Shown here one piece after another: positions 42,658 to 51,928 of a DNA stretch of 64,000 nucleotides; position 1 is the stretch's first letter; each line of letters opens with the position of its first letter. The notes under the pieces are model-generated. The model made no database searches, had not been told where the DNA came from, and saw nothing but the letters and a program-made list of their open reading frames with translations. This DNA comes from Frondihabitans sp. PAMC 28766. GTDB taxonomy: Bacteria > Actinomycetota > Actinomycetes > Actinomycetales > Microbacteriaceae. The stretch covers positions 71,615-135,614 of the forward strand of contig NZ_CP014515.1 of the NCBI RefSeq assembly GCF_001577365.1, in the 5' to 3' direction. The translations under genes were made by a program, and so were the position numbers.

Positions 42658-43485
42658 CTATTCCAATCCGGTGCCGGCGACACCGCGGGCGAACCATTTC
42701 TGGAACACCACGAAGACGACCAGCACGGGGACCATGGCGATGACGGCGGCCGCAAATCCCACGGACGGCGAGATGTTCGTGAATTGTGTCGTCGCCAATG
42801 GGGCAAGGGCGAGGGTCAGCACTCGAGTGTCAGGGCCGGGAGCAGCGATCTGGGGCCAGATGTAGAGGTTCCAGGCGGTGAGGAAGGTGACCACGGAGTA
42901 CGCGGCGATGATCGGTCGTGCCAGCGGCAATGCGATCCGGAAGAACGTTTGGAACCAGTTGGCTCCGTCGATTCGTGCCGCTTCGATGAGCCCGTCCGGA
43001 AGGGTGGCGAAGAACTGCCGGAACAGCAGCACACCAACGGACGCTTGTCCTGCTACCGGCAGAATCAGCCCGAGGAATGTTCCGACCAGGCCGAGCTGCA
43101 AAGTCACGACGAAGGTGGGGATCAGGATGAGGTTCGTTGGCATGAAGATCGGGACGATGAACAAGACGAACACTGCGTTGGCGCCGCGGAACTTGATCTT
43201 GGACAAGGCGAAACCAGCCGGCAGGCAGATGAACAGCTGCACGGCGAGGACACCCAGGACAAAGATGAACGTGTTGACGACGGTCCGTAGCGTCAGGTAG
43301 TTCCAGGCTTGGGCGAAGTTGTTCCAGATCGGCTTGGATGGCAACAATCGAGGCGGGTATTGCACAATGTCACGGAATGACATCAGGGATCCGGACAGCA
43401 GATACAGCATCGGGATCGCAATGATAAGCCCGAAGATGATGATGGTGGTGTAGCGGCCGAGGTGTAAGCGCTTGGCGGTTCTCAT
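42658..43485 (-). CDS. ABC sugar transporter permease (MalG-like)
   Basis: A 275-residue inner-membrane permease with six helices. The EAA loop reads LIEAARIDGANWFQTFFRIA-LPLARP. The ATG at 43485 overlaps the upstream permease stop as ATGA. With its partner it forms the channel of a carbohydrate uptake 1-type importer. No ATPase gene is present; in Actinobacteria a shared MsiK-type ATPase usually serves such systems. Confidence 0.94.
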   Translation of the reverse strand: MRTAKRLHLGRYTTIIIFGLIIAIPMLYLLSGSLMSFRDIVQYPPRLLPSKPIWNNFAQAWNYLTLRTVVNTFIFVLGVLAVQLFICLPAGFALSKIKFRGANAVFVLFIVPIFMPTNLILIPTFVVTLQLGLVGTFLGLILPVAGQASVGVLLFRQFFATLPDGLIEAARIDGANWFQTFFRIALPLARPIIAAYSVVTFLTAWNLYIWPQIAAPGPDTRVLTLALAPLATTQFTNISPSVGFAAAVIAMVPVLVVFVVFQKWFARGVAGTGLE

Positions 43486-44426
43486 CGGTTGACCCTTCTG
43501 ATCAGGAGTCGGCCTGCCGCGACAATCGCCACCACGACGAGAAGCTGGAAGACCGACAGGGCGCTGGCGTAACCGACGTCTTGGTTGGTGAAGGCCTGCT
43601 GGTAGGCGTAGAGGCTGAGGCCCCGGGTGGCGCCGAGAGGACCGCCGTTGGTCATGATGAGCGATACATCCAGGGAGCTCGAGACGAAGTTGATGATTTG
43701 AAGGACAGCGACGACGAATGTGGTGCCGGCGACGTTGGGCCAGGTCATGGACCACAGCACTCGCCACGCCCCTGCTCCGTCGAGCGCAGCGGCATCGTAG
43801 ATGTCAGCTGGCACACGCTGCAGGCCGGACAGGTAGAGCAGGATGACGATCGGCAGCGCCAGCCAAATCATCATGAGCACCAGGCCTGGGACGGCGAGAG
43901 CCCCCGTGTGCAGGATGTCCGGTACTGGGACCCCGAAGAGCCTCAGGAATGCCGCGATCGGGCCTTGCCTGGGGTCGTAGATAAACGTCCAGAGAACTGC
44001 GGATACCGCCACGGACAGGACCACAGGCACGAAATACAACACTCGGAGCAGCACGACTCCGGGCATGTTCACGTTCACGATGACCGCGAGCACGAAACCT
44101 ACCAGGACGGTGGGGATTACGCCGAGTAGCACGAACAGTAGGGTCACACCGAGGGATCGCCAGGCCGTAGGGTCCTCGATGAGAGTCGCGAAGTTTGACA
44201 GTCCTGTGAAAGTGGGGGTGTCGAAGAAGTTCCACTGGAAAAAGCTCAGGGCGATGCCGGCGAGAGTCGGAACGATGATGAATACAAAAAACAGGACCAG
44301 AGCTGGCGTCAGGAGGATCCATGCGGGACCGGTATCGGCTCTGAGGAACTTCCGACGCTTTCGAGGTCCGGGCGCGGGGTGCCGGCTTGTCGCGCCGGCA
44401 CCCGTCTTCAGACGAAAAGAGGTCAT
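43482..44426 (-). CDS. ABC sugar transporter permease (MalF-like)
   Basis: A 314-residue permease with a basic N-terminus and six membrane helices. The EAA loop is YDAAALDGAGAWRVLWSMTW. It lies seven bases after the binding-protein gene and overlaps the MalG-like gene. Confidence 0.94.
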   Translation of the reverse strand: MTSFRLKTGAGATSRHPAPGPRKRRKFLRADTGPAWILLTPALVLFFVFIIVPTLAGIALSFFQWNFFDTPTFTGLSNFATLIEDPTAWRSLGVTLLFVLLGVIPTVLVGFVLAVIVNVNMPGVVLLRVLYFVPVVLSVAVSAVLWTFIYDPRQGPIAAFLRLFGVPVPDILHTGALAVPGLVLMMIWLALPIVILLYLSGLQRVPADIYDAAALDGAGAWRVLWSMTWPNVAGTTFVVAVLQIINFVSSSLDVSLIMTNGGPLGATRGLSLYAYQQAFTNQDVGYASALSVFQLLVVVAIVAAGRLLIRRVNR

Positions 44427-44432
44427 AGCGGT

Positions 44433-45728
44433 CTAGTTCGACTGGCCGTTGAGCTGCTTCTGAGCTGCCGTGAAGGCGGTCTTGACGGATTCGCCTTTCA
44501 GGACGACCTCCTGCACGGCCTGCTGCAGAGCTGGGACGAGTTTCGGCTGAATTGAGGCCGGAAGCACGTCCGGGAGAATTGCCTTCGATACCGAGTACTT
44601 CACGGTCGAGACAAAGCTTTTCGGAACGGCGGGAGCGTCCGTCAGCCAGGCACCGTCCTTGATCCCGTTCGACGTGGCTGGGATGACGCCGTCCTGGGAA
44701 GCCGCTTTCTCGCCGCCGTTGGTGGAGTAGAACCAGGACATGAACTGGTAGGCGCCCTCTTTGTTGTCTGATTTGGCGCTGATCGACAGGGAATAGGAGC
44801 CGCCACCGGTGGTCGGCGTGCCGTTCACTGTGGGGAATGGCAGCAGATCCCAGGTGTCTTTCACCGTTGAGCGCAGGCTCGCCACGCCAGCGGTGGAGAG
44901 GGACGTCATCGCGGCCTGCCCGCTGGGGAACAGGTTGTTGTTGTTGGCCTGCGAATACGGTGTTCCGAATTTTTCCGTGTACGGCGCGAGCAACTGTGTC
45001 CACGCGGTGATGCCGGCATTGTTGGCGAAGTCGAACTTCTTCGTCGACGGGTCGTAGAGGCTGCTGCCGTACGCTTTCAACGTCGGGTCGTAGTTGAAGA
45101 GGCCACTGGCGTCTCCGAGGGGGGTCTTGATGCCGTAAACAGAGCCGCCCGACGCTTTCGTGATCTGCTTGGCGTCGCTGTACATCTCCTGCAGAGTCCA
45201 GGTGGACGTCGGAATTGGCACGTCGTACTTCTTGAACAGCGTTTCGTCAACGGCCATGACGCCCGTGTCGGCGCTAACGGGGATGCCCGTGATGGCGCCG
45301 CCAACCTTGTACTGGCCGAGGAAGTTGGACTCGAAGCTGGAGGCCTTCAACCCGTCATGGCCGGAATCCAACCAGGGCTTGATGTCGTAAAGCAGGTGGT
45401 TGGAATTGAGAGTGGTATTCAGCGAATCGTAATTGAAGATGATGTCCGGCAGAGACTTGCTGAGCCCCTCAGTGACGAGGCCCTGAATGTACGTCGCCTG
45501 GTCATCGGGGACCGCTTTGACGGTGACGTTGAACTGTTTGTGGGTCTTGTCGAAATCCTTCGCATAGCGCTGGAACTGGGGTACGAGACCGGAGTTCATG
45601 CCGATCGTAATGTTCTTCCCGGCGGCCGTCGAGGACGTGCCGGAACTGCACGCTGCGAGACCCGTTGAAATGATCGCGGCGGCGGCCAGAGCTGCTGTCG
45701 CACGGACGATACGTTTTTTGTTGACCAC
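44433..45728 (-). CDS. ABC transporter sugar-binding lipoprotein
   Basis: A 431-residue extracellular binding protein. The GTG at 45728 follows AGGAGGATT. A signal peptide ends in a lipobox (ISTGLAACSSG). The mature part is a family 1 solute-binding fold (ITIGMNSGLVPQFQRYAKDF, SLPDIIFNYDSLNT, WFYSTNGGEKAASQDGVIPA). By context it should bind rhamnose-containing oligosaccharides. It is the first gene of the transport operon and has the operator overlapping its transcription start. Confidence 0.93.
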   Translation of the reverse strand: MVNKKRIVRATAALAAAAIISTGLAACSSGTSSTAAGKNITIGMNSGLVPQFQRYAKDFDKTHKQFNVTVKAVPDDQATYIQGLVTEGLSKSLPDIIFNYDSLNTTLNSNHLLYDIKPWLDSGHDGLKASSFESNFLGQYKVGGAITGIPVSADTGVMAVDETLFKKYDVPIPTSTWTLQEMYSDAKQITKASGGSVYGIKTPLGDASGLFNYDPTLKAYGSSLYDPSTKKFDFANNAGITAWTQLLAPYTEKFGTPYSQANNNNLFPSGQAAMTSLSTAGVASLRSTVKDTWDLLPFPTVNGTPTTGGGSYSLSISAKSDNKEGAYQFMSWFYSTNGGEKAASQDGVIPATSNGIKDGAWLTDAPAVPKSFVSTVKYSVSKAILPDVLPASIQPKLVPALQQAVQEVVLKGESVKTAFTAAQKQLNGQSN

Positions 45729-45820
45729 GATGTCAATCCTCCTGGTGTTACGTCGTTGTACGAAAGGACGCACCTGCCTGCGCAGCCCCGCCGGCGCACG
45801 CCGGAACTGACTCCTACAGT

Positions 45821-45871
45821 CTGATACGTTTCAGATCGCCTAACTATGGCAAGTTCGATCTCGCTCGTCAA
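45821..45871 (-). promoter_or_regulatory. Promoter and LacI-type operator of the transport operon
   Basis: On the minus strand TTGACG (45871-45866), a 17-base spacer and CATAGT (45848-45843) form the promoter. The operator CTGATACGTTTCAG (45821-45834) follows at about the +1 position. This is a textbook arrangement for repression. Confidence 0.78.
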
Positions 45872-46023
45872 GCGCGGAAATTATTGCCCCTGGGGAACTG
45901 AAAACGCACGGGCTCCGCTCGGCCCGGCGGAACCCCACCAGGGTCATCGAATGATGCTTCGACTTCACCCAGGTAGCACACCAATAGGCATAGTCCGAGA
46001 TGATCCCCCTGGTTGGGGGCGCC

Positions 46024-46066
46024 TTCACATGGATTCCTTCTGGCGTATTTACCTGATACGTTTCAG
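46024..46066 (+). promoter_or_regulatory. Promoter and LacI-type operator of the plus-strand glycosidase genes
   Basis: TTCACA (46024), 16 bases, TATTTA (46046-46051), then the operator CTGATACGTTTCAG (46053-46066), identical over 14 bases to the one at 45821. The two operators are 232 bases apart in one divergent region, a distance that would allow looping by tetrameric or paired repressors. Confidence 0.72.
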
Positions 46067-46128
46067 ATCGTCGTTGCTGGCTGATGCCCTTGGTGTCGGC
46101 ATGCTTTCATTGTCGAAAGGTCCACGCT

Positions 46129-49100
46129 GTGGCTTCTGGTCCCGCCATTTCTCCCGCGCCGGTGCAATTGCGTGTAGACGGTCACGAACCATCCCATGTC
46201 GGCCGGCGGTGTGTAGCCGTCATCTCGGTTCCCCGGCCGTATCTGTCGTGGGTGGTTCCGCTCATACGTGATGGTCAGCGGCAGACGGGTTACGAAGTCG
46301 CGGTATCGACCACCAGGTCTGCGGGCGCCGAGCCCGATGTGTGGGATAGCGGCCTCATAGAGACCGATCAGAACACGTCCATCGCCTGGGGCGGCTCCCC
46401 CGTTCCTCCGCACGCGAAATATTTCTGGAGCGTGCGGACTCGCGACGAATTCGGACGTGTCTCTGACTGGTCCGTTCCTTCGGTGATCGAAAGCGCGGCT
46501 TACAGTCTCGGCGATTGGGAGGCCACGTGGATCAGCCCTCCGCCTACGCATGCCGCCGCGGTCACGATTCCCGGTGCTGTCGGTGTGGAGTCAGCGCGCT
46601 TGTCGGTTGCGGGCTGGGGCGTCGCCCGGATCCTTATCGGGCAAACGGTGATCAACGACGGGGAAGTTAGCCCTACCGACTCCGCCCTGGCACGGGCGAC
46701 GTCGCGCACGTATGACGTCACCGACGAGATCCCGGCGGCCCCGTTCACCGTGTCGGTGGTCATGTCGCTGGGCCATTACCGGCACGTTCTCGATCGGCCT
46801 CGACTCCTGGCAGAATTACGCATCCACTTCATGGATGGCACGACACAGGTGTTTGGAACCTCCTCCGAGTGGAGATCGGTGCCGACCCAGGTGGTCCAGG
46901 ATCAGCCTTTTTACCTCGAAGAACATGATCTTCGGGAGGACGACGCCGGTGTCGCTGTACCGGTGGAAGTCACGCTGGCCTCCGCCACACCCCCTCCACC
47001 GGTCACCGTAGTTCCCAACGTGGGCCCTCCGGTGCGTGACACCCGCCGGGTCAAAGCGGCCTGGCTCAGCGCACCTGCCCATGGTGTGCGGGTTTTCGAT
47101 CTCGGAGAAAATGTGGCCGGGCGTGTGGTTCTCGACCTGGGCCCGCTTCCCCCCGGAACTCGGGTGACGTCCACCCAAGGTGAGAAGCTCGACGCAAGCG
47201 GACGGGTGGACACCACCAACATCCGTCTCCCCGACGATCGGGATCGACAGCGGCAGGTGTTTGCCGTCATCAGCGCCGGCGCACCGGCGGTCGTCAGCCC
47301 ATGGTTCGCCATCCATGGCTTCCGGTACGTCGAAGTTGCCGGCCTGCCCCAGGGAGCCGACGTCCGCGTTCACGCTCGAGTGATCCACTCCGACGCCGAA
47401 CGCACAGGACATGTAACCACGTCCGTCCCGGAACTTGACGCTGTCGTCGACTACGCCTTCCGGACGCAACTCAACAACACGCACGGGATGCCGGAGGACT
47501 GCCCGACCCGGGAGCAGGGCGGCTGGACCGGCGACGCGTCCGTGTCGGCAGAGGCGGCTCTGGCCCACCTGGACCTCAGCGGCATGTACCAGAATTGGCT
47601 CGCCGACGTCGCCCTGGAGGCGGACAAAGACGGCGGCATTCCCGGGATTGCACCTCAACTGAACGGGGAATTCGGGGCTCAGCCGGCAGATCCCGTATGG
47701 GGGTCGGCCATGACCGAGATCCCCTGGCAGATATGGCAAGCGACCGGAGAGACGTGGCGCTTCGAGTCGCTGCTGCCGACCATGCGCCAGTGGGCGGACT
47801 GGCAATTAGCGACTCTCGTGGACGGGGTTGTGCGTCGATCCGGGATCAGCTTCGGAGCGGACTGGCTCGCACCCGTGCAAACTCCACCAGTCGTCCTGCA
47901 AACCGGCGCTGTCATCGTCTCGCTTCGCCAACTCGCCGACCTCGAAGGAGCGAGCGGGAACACCGCCGCCGCAATCACCCGTCGCGCTCAAGCCGCACAC
48001 GTCGTCCAGGGTGCGCGGAAACACCTGCGGGATCTTCTGAACGGCATCTGGGGCAATGATTCTCAAGGTTCCTCGGCGACGGCCCTTGTGTCCGGGATGG
48101 CCCCTGATGAGGACGTCGACGGGCTGCGGGCTCGGTTGCGAGCTGACGTTCGAGACCGCGGCGATCGCCTGTCGACGGGGTTCGCCGCGACCCGCTCCGC
48201 CGTGCGTGCCCTGGCAGGTGCCGATGGAGGGTCGTCCCTGCTCGACGCCGTTCTCCAAAAGCACCAGCCGGGCATCGGGTCGATGCTGGTGGACGGACCG
48301 GGAACGTTCTGGGAGACGTGGTGGATCGACGACGACAACATCGGCGTCGCCTCGCTTGACCACATCGGGCTCGGGGCGCCCTACGCCGCCTGGGTCTGGC
48401 GCGACGTCGCCGGACTGCGACCCCTCGAGCCCGGGTTTCGACGGTTCGCGGTCGCGCCGCGGCTCACCAGCCGCGTCACCTCGGCGTCATTCACCCGGGA
48501 AACGCCCCGCGGAACCATCCGCGCCGACTGGTCTGTCGACAGCGGCCGCTTCACCTGCCAGGTGACCGTGCCGGTCGGATCCGTCGCCGAAGTCCGCATC
48601 CCTGGCGGCGACATTATCGAGGTCGGCTCCGGCACGCATACAGTCGCCGGAATCACGACGACTATCGAGCCCGACCCGCCGCAACGCCCTCCCCTGAGGC
48701 ACGAATACTCAGGCGAACAGTGGCTATCCGACGGCATTCTGACCTCTTGGGAACCGTGCGGAGAAACGACGGTGACCATCGAGCCGGGCGCCCCGATCTG
48801 CGCCCCGGTGTACCACGAGCCCATCCCGGGCCCGACCTTGGATATCGTCGTCCCCGATTTCGTAGCCGACGAAGATGACGTCGTCGTGTTCCGCCCGAAC
48901 GCGCCCCTGAATCTCACATCGGCCTCCTTCCTCTACGCCCACTTCGACACCGACAACTCCCGCATCATCGGACGCGCCATCCGCATCTTCCTGCGGGTGC
49001 GATCCGCGAACGGGTCGATCCGGGAAGAACAAGCGCGCCCGCTGCCGATCGCCTGGAACCGCGTTGCCGTCGACGTCAGCTCTTGGGAGGACCGCAGCGA

Positions 49101-49245
49101 CATCACCGAGATCGCTGTGGGTGTCCGATGGTCCGACGAGCCCGACACGGCATTCGGCCCTTACCTCCCCCTACCGCCGGCCCCGCGACGCTTCGACTAC
49201 CGCCTGGGGCGCATCGGGTGGAGCGCCGGGCCCATTACGTACTGA
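46129..49245 (+). CDS. GH78 alpha-L-rhamnosidase-like enzyme with C-terminal extension
   Basis: About 1038 residues, no signal peptide. The N-terminal Ig-like part (YLSWVVPLIRDGQRQTGYEV) and beta domains precede the catalytic barrel with MPEDCPTREQGGWTGDASVS (acid Glu) and GTFWETWWIDDDNI (base Glu). After the usual C-terminal beta domain there are about 150 extra residues (from LRHEYSGEQWLSDG to the end) that look like a beta-sandwich carbohydrate-binding-type module. The GTG at 46129 follows GAAAGG; an ATG at 46084 is possible. The sequence is far from the first GH78, so a different rhamnoside linkage is likely. Confidence 0.88.
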   Translation: MASGPAISPAPVQLRVDGHEPSHVGRRCVAVISVPRPYLSWVVPLIRDGQRQTGYEVAVSTTRSAGAEPDVWDSGLIETDQNTSIAWGGSPVPPHAKYFWSVRTRDEFGRVSDWSVPSVIESAAYSLGDWEATWISPPPTHAAAVTIPGAVGVESARLSVAGWGVARILIGQTVINDGEVSPTDSALARATSRTYDVTDEIPAAPFTVSVVMSLGHYRHVLDRPRLLAELRIHFMDGTTQVFGTSSEWRSVPTQVVQDQPFYLEEHDLREDDAGVAVPVEVTLASATPPPPVTVVPNVGPPVRDTRRVKAAWLSAPAHGVRVFDLGENVAGRVVLDLGPLPPGTRVTSTQGEKLDASGRVDTTNIRLPDDRDRQRQVFAVISAGAPAVVSPWFAIHGFRYVEVAGLPQGADVRVHARVIHSDAERTGHVTTSVPELDAVVDYAFRTQLNNTHGMPEDCPTREQGGWTGDASVSAEAALAHLDLSGMYQNWLADVALEADKDGGIPGIAPQLNGEFGAQPADPVWGSAMTEIPWQIWQATGETWRFESLLPTMRQWADWQLATLVDGVVRRSGISFGADWLAPVQTPPVVLQTGAVIVSLRQLADLEGASGNTAAAITRRAQAAHVVQGARKHLRDLLNGIWGNDSQGSSATALVSGMAPDEDVDGLRARLRADVRDRGDRLSTGFAATRSAVRALAGADGGSSLLDAVLQKHQPGIGSMLVDGPGTFWETWWIDDDNIGVASLDHIGLGAPYAAWVWRDVAGLRPLEPGFRRFAVAPRLTSRVTSASFTRETPRGTIRADWSVDSGRFTCQVTVPVGSVAEVRIPGGDIIEVGSGTHTVAGITTTIEPDPPQRPPLRHEYSGEQWLSDGILTSWEPCGETTVTIEPGAPICAPVYHEPIPGPTLDIVVPDFVADEDDVVVFRPNAPLNLTSASFLYAHFDTDNSRIIGRAIRIFLRVRSANGSIREEQARPLPIAWNRVAVDVSSWEDRSDITEIAVGVRWSDEPDTAFGPYLPLPPAPRRFDYRLGRIGWSAGPITY

Positions 49246-49269
49246 CCGCTCCCACCTCCCAAGGAACCG

Positions 49270-50471
49270 ATGACGACCTATTCCAATCCGGTCATCCGGG
49301 GGATCTCTCCGGACCCCTCCATCGTGCGGGTGGGCGAGGACTACTACCTCGCCAACTCGACCATGAACCACCTCCCGGGGATCACCATCAGCCATTCCCG
49401 AGACCTCATTCATTGGCATCCCATCGGCGGCGCCGTCACCCGGCCGGCACAGTATCGCCCCGACGGACGCCTCGGCCCCATCGTCCAAGCCGTGCTCGAC
49501 ATGACAACCGGCCAACTAGGGCGGTTCCGCCAACTCACCCCCAACTACGGCGGTTTTGAATCCAACGACATCGAAGCACCGCACCTTTACCACATCGACG
49601 ACTGGTAGTACCTGTTCTGCGCCGAGGGCGGGACCGGGAAAGGGCACATGCAAACAGTCGGCCGCAGCCGCTCCCCCTGGGGACCATTCGATCCGGCGCC
49701 GCACAACCCCCGTCATGACACACCGCCACCGAGTCGGACACCCGATAGAGTCCCTCGGCCACGCGGACCTCGTTCGACCCGCCGACGGAGCCTGGTGGGC
49801 CGTCGCCCTGGGGACGCGGCACCAATCACAGGGCGGTTTCGTCGCCCACCACAACCTCGGCAGAGAGACCTTTCTCCTCCCCGTCGAGTGGGTCGACGAG
49901 TGGCCCGTCATCGGCCAGCACGGGACAACAGACCTCCAGGTCACCGTCACACGAGACCTGCCGGCCCCATCACCGAGCAGCGATTCACCGGCGTCGTCGG
50001 AGGGGGCTGGAGTAGCGTCGGCGCACCGTCTGCAGGGCTCCACATCGGCGATGACGGTACCGTGCTGGTTCCAGGCGGTGCAGACGTATTCCTCGTCCAG
50101 ACCCAAGACGAGCAGACTTTTGCGGCGGTGCTCCCGGAGGACGCTCCCCCCGGCGCGGGCATCGGTGCCGCCAGCAGCGCCAACCATCGTTACGCGCTGA
50201 CGATCCGGGACGGCGTTGCCGACATCACACGAACGGTGGACGATCTCACAGTCCAGAACACATTCGCCGTCGGTCCCGGACCGCACCGGCTGACCATTGA
50301 CGCCACGGCGACCGCTTACACGCTCCGCGTCGACGACCGCACCCTTGTGGCGGGCGCGCACGGCTGTTGTCCGCGGAGGTGGCGGAAGACTTCGTCGGCT
50401 GCCGCTTCATGCTCATCGGCGGCGATCACGGCGGCCAGGTCACCTTCATACAGATCACTCGATTGGAAAAT
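49270..50471 (+). pseudogene. GH43-family glycosidase, broken by a stop and frameshifts
   Basis: It starts intact: NPVIRGISPDPSIVRVGEDY with the catalytic Asp, then SNDIEAPHLYHIDDW. A TAG follows at 49606 where a Tyr codon (TAC) would fit. Further parts continue in other frames: YLFCAEGGTGKG, then HADLVRPADGAWWAVALGTR, then ANHRYALTIRDGVADITRTV, then EDFVGCRFMLIGGDHGGQVT. The order matches a GH43 five-blade propeller plus a C-terminal beta-sandwich (xylosidase/arabinofuranosidase type). At least three frame changes are needed, so it is a pseudogene unless the assembly has errors. Confidence 0.82.
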
Positions 50472-51678
50472 GATGAAAAACCTCGACGACTCCATCCGCC
50501 ACGGCTGGGACAACGACGTCGTCCGATCGGACGACCCACGCCGCCAGTCGGTGGAATCGATCGATCTTCCCTTCCCCTGGGTCGCGGGGGCAGCTCCCAC
50601 CTCCCCGGACTGGTACACCACCATGTTCAGCTGGGACACCTACTTCACCAACCTCGCCCTCATCGTCCACGACCGCCTCGACCTCATCCGCGGAAACATC
50701 GAAAACTACCTCTTCCTAATTGAGCGATTCGGCTACATGCCCAACGGCAACGAACAGCCCCTGTCGACCCGATCCCAGATCCCGCTCTTCGCCGACAGCA
50801 TCCTTCGCTACATTCGCGCCACCGGCGACCAAGAACTCCTGCACCGCGCCTACCCGCTCCTGGTCCGCGAATACCGGGACTACTGGCTCGCTGACCACCA
50901 CGCCACCCCCACCGGGCTCGTCACCAACCGTGACCTCGGCGACCCCACGCTGGACCCACGGCTCGCCGCCGAAGCCGAAACCGGGCTCGACTGGACGACC
51001 CAGTTCGACGGCGACGTAACCCACACCAACCCGGTCATGACCAACGCCGCCCTCGTCGTCTACGCGCGCACTCTGGCGCACCTCGCGAACATGCTCAAGC
51101 TCCCCGACCAGGTCCGCGAATTCACCGCCGACGCCGACAGGCGCGCGACTCTCATGCGGCGCTTCTGCTGGAGCGAAGATCGCGGGCACTATTTGGACTA
51201 CGACTACGTCCGCGAGCAACACGTCGCTGTACTCGGCGCCACGTCTTACTGGGCTCTCTGGGCGGGAGTCGCCACGGGCGAACAGACCGCGCGCATGGCC
51301 GCAGGACTCGACGACCTCCTCCGGGACCATGGACTGCTTTCCACCGAACAATCCCGCCCCGACCCGGCGCGGTTCGCACTGGAGTACGAGGACCTGCAAT
51401 GGACCTACCCCGCCGGGTGGCCACCCCTGCACATCATCGCCTGCTGGGGTCTGGACCGATATGGCTACACGGACCACGCCGACAAGATCGCGACACGACT
51501 GCTCGCTACGATTACGCGGCACCTTGGCGAAACCGGCGAAACCTACGAAAAATACAACGTCGTCGACGGATCCCTCGACCTCCCCAACAGCCGATACGGC
51601 ACCATCACATTGCACGGCTGGACCACCGCCGCCCTCGTACTCCTACCCCGGCGTCCGCTGGACGGACTTCTCCCTTAG
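50470..51678 (+). CDS. GH37-like (trehalase-like) alpha/alpha-barrel glycosidase
   Basis: A 402-residue protein beginning MMKNLDDSIRHGWDNDVVRS. It has MFSWDTYFTNLALI and GYMPNGNEQPLSTRSQIPLF, which parallel the trehalase signatures YYWDSYF and N-GNR-YY-RSQPP. LQWTYPAGWPPLHIIACWGL parallels QWDYPNGWAP. The fold is therefore a GH37/GH63-type (alpha/alpha)6 barrel without a signal peptide. Activity on trehalose is doubtful given the setting between rhamnosidases; it may attack a hexoside of the same polysaccharide. Its start overlaps the end of the GH43 remnant. Confidence 0.78.
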   Translation: MMKNLDDSIRHGWDNDVVRSDDPRRQSVESIDLPFPWVAGAAPTSPDWYTTMFSWDTYFTNLALIVHDRLDLIRGNIENYLFLIERFGYMPNGNEQPLSTRSQIPLFADSILRYIRATGDQELLHRAYPLLVREYRDYWLADHHATPTGLVTNRDLGDPTLDPRLAAEAETGLDWTTQFDGDVTHTNPVMTNAALVVYARTLAHLANMLKLPDQVREFTADADRRATLMRRFCWSEDRGHYLDYDYVREQHVAVLGATSYWALWAGVATGEQTARMAAGLDDLLRDHGLLSTEQSRPDPARFALEYEDLQWTYPAGWPPLHIIACWGLDRYGYTDHADKIATRLLATITRHLGETGETYEKYNVVDGSLDLPNSRYGTITLHGWTTAALVLLPRRPLDGLLP

Positions 51679-51749
51679 AGCAGCGACGCTCTGGCAATCT
51701 CAAGGGGTCACTCTCTCGGCCGCGCTCTTGTCTCTCGGATTCAAAGAAA

Positions 51750-51779
51750 TGAAACGTTCAAGCCGATGAAACGAATCAA
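51750..51779. promoter_or_regulatory. Additional LacI-type half-sites
   Basis: TGAAACGTTCA (51750-51760) and TGAAACGAATCA (51768-51779) lie 55-80 bases upstream of the full operator at 51833. They resemble the operators of the island but are asymmetric. Confidence 0.5.
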
Positions 51780-51796
51780 CTTTTATAAGAAAGTCA

Positions 51797-51850
51797 TTGC
51801 CCTTTGGACGATCCGCGTCTATGGTTCTCAATCAGTGAAACGTATCACTG
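51797..51850 (+). promoter_or_regulatory. Promoter and operator of the Tat-exported GH99-like gene
   Basis: TTGCCC (51797), 17 bases, TATGGT (51820-51825), then the palindrome CAGTGAAACGTATCACTG (51833-51850), which extends the island operator to 18 bp. This gives the downstream genes their own repressed promoter. Confidence 0.72.
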
Positions 51851-51928
51851 CGCACTGGGGTGCTGCTTCCATGAGCGGATACCCTCCCCAATCTGCGCGT
51901 GATGCACGACAAAGGAGTCAACCAGCGC

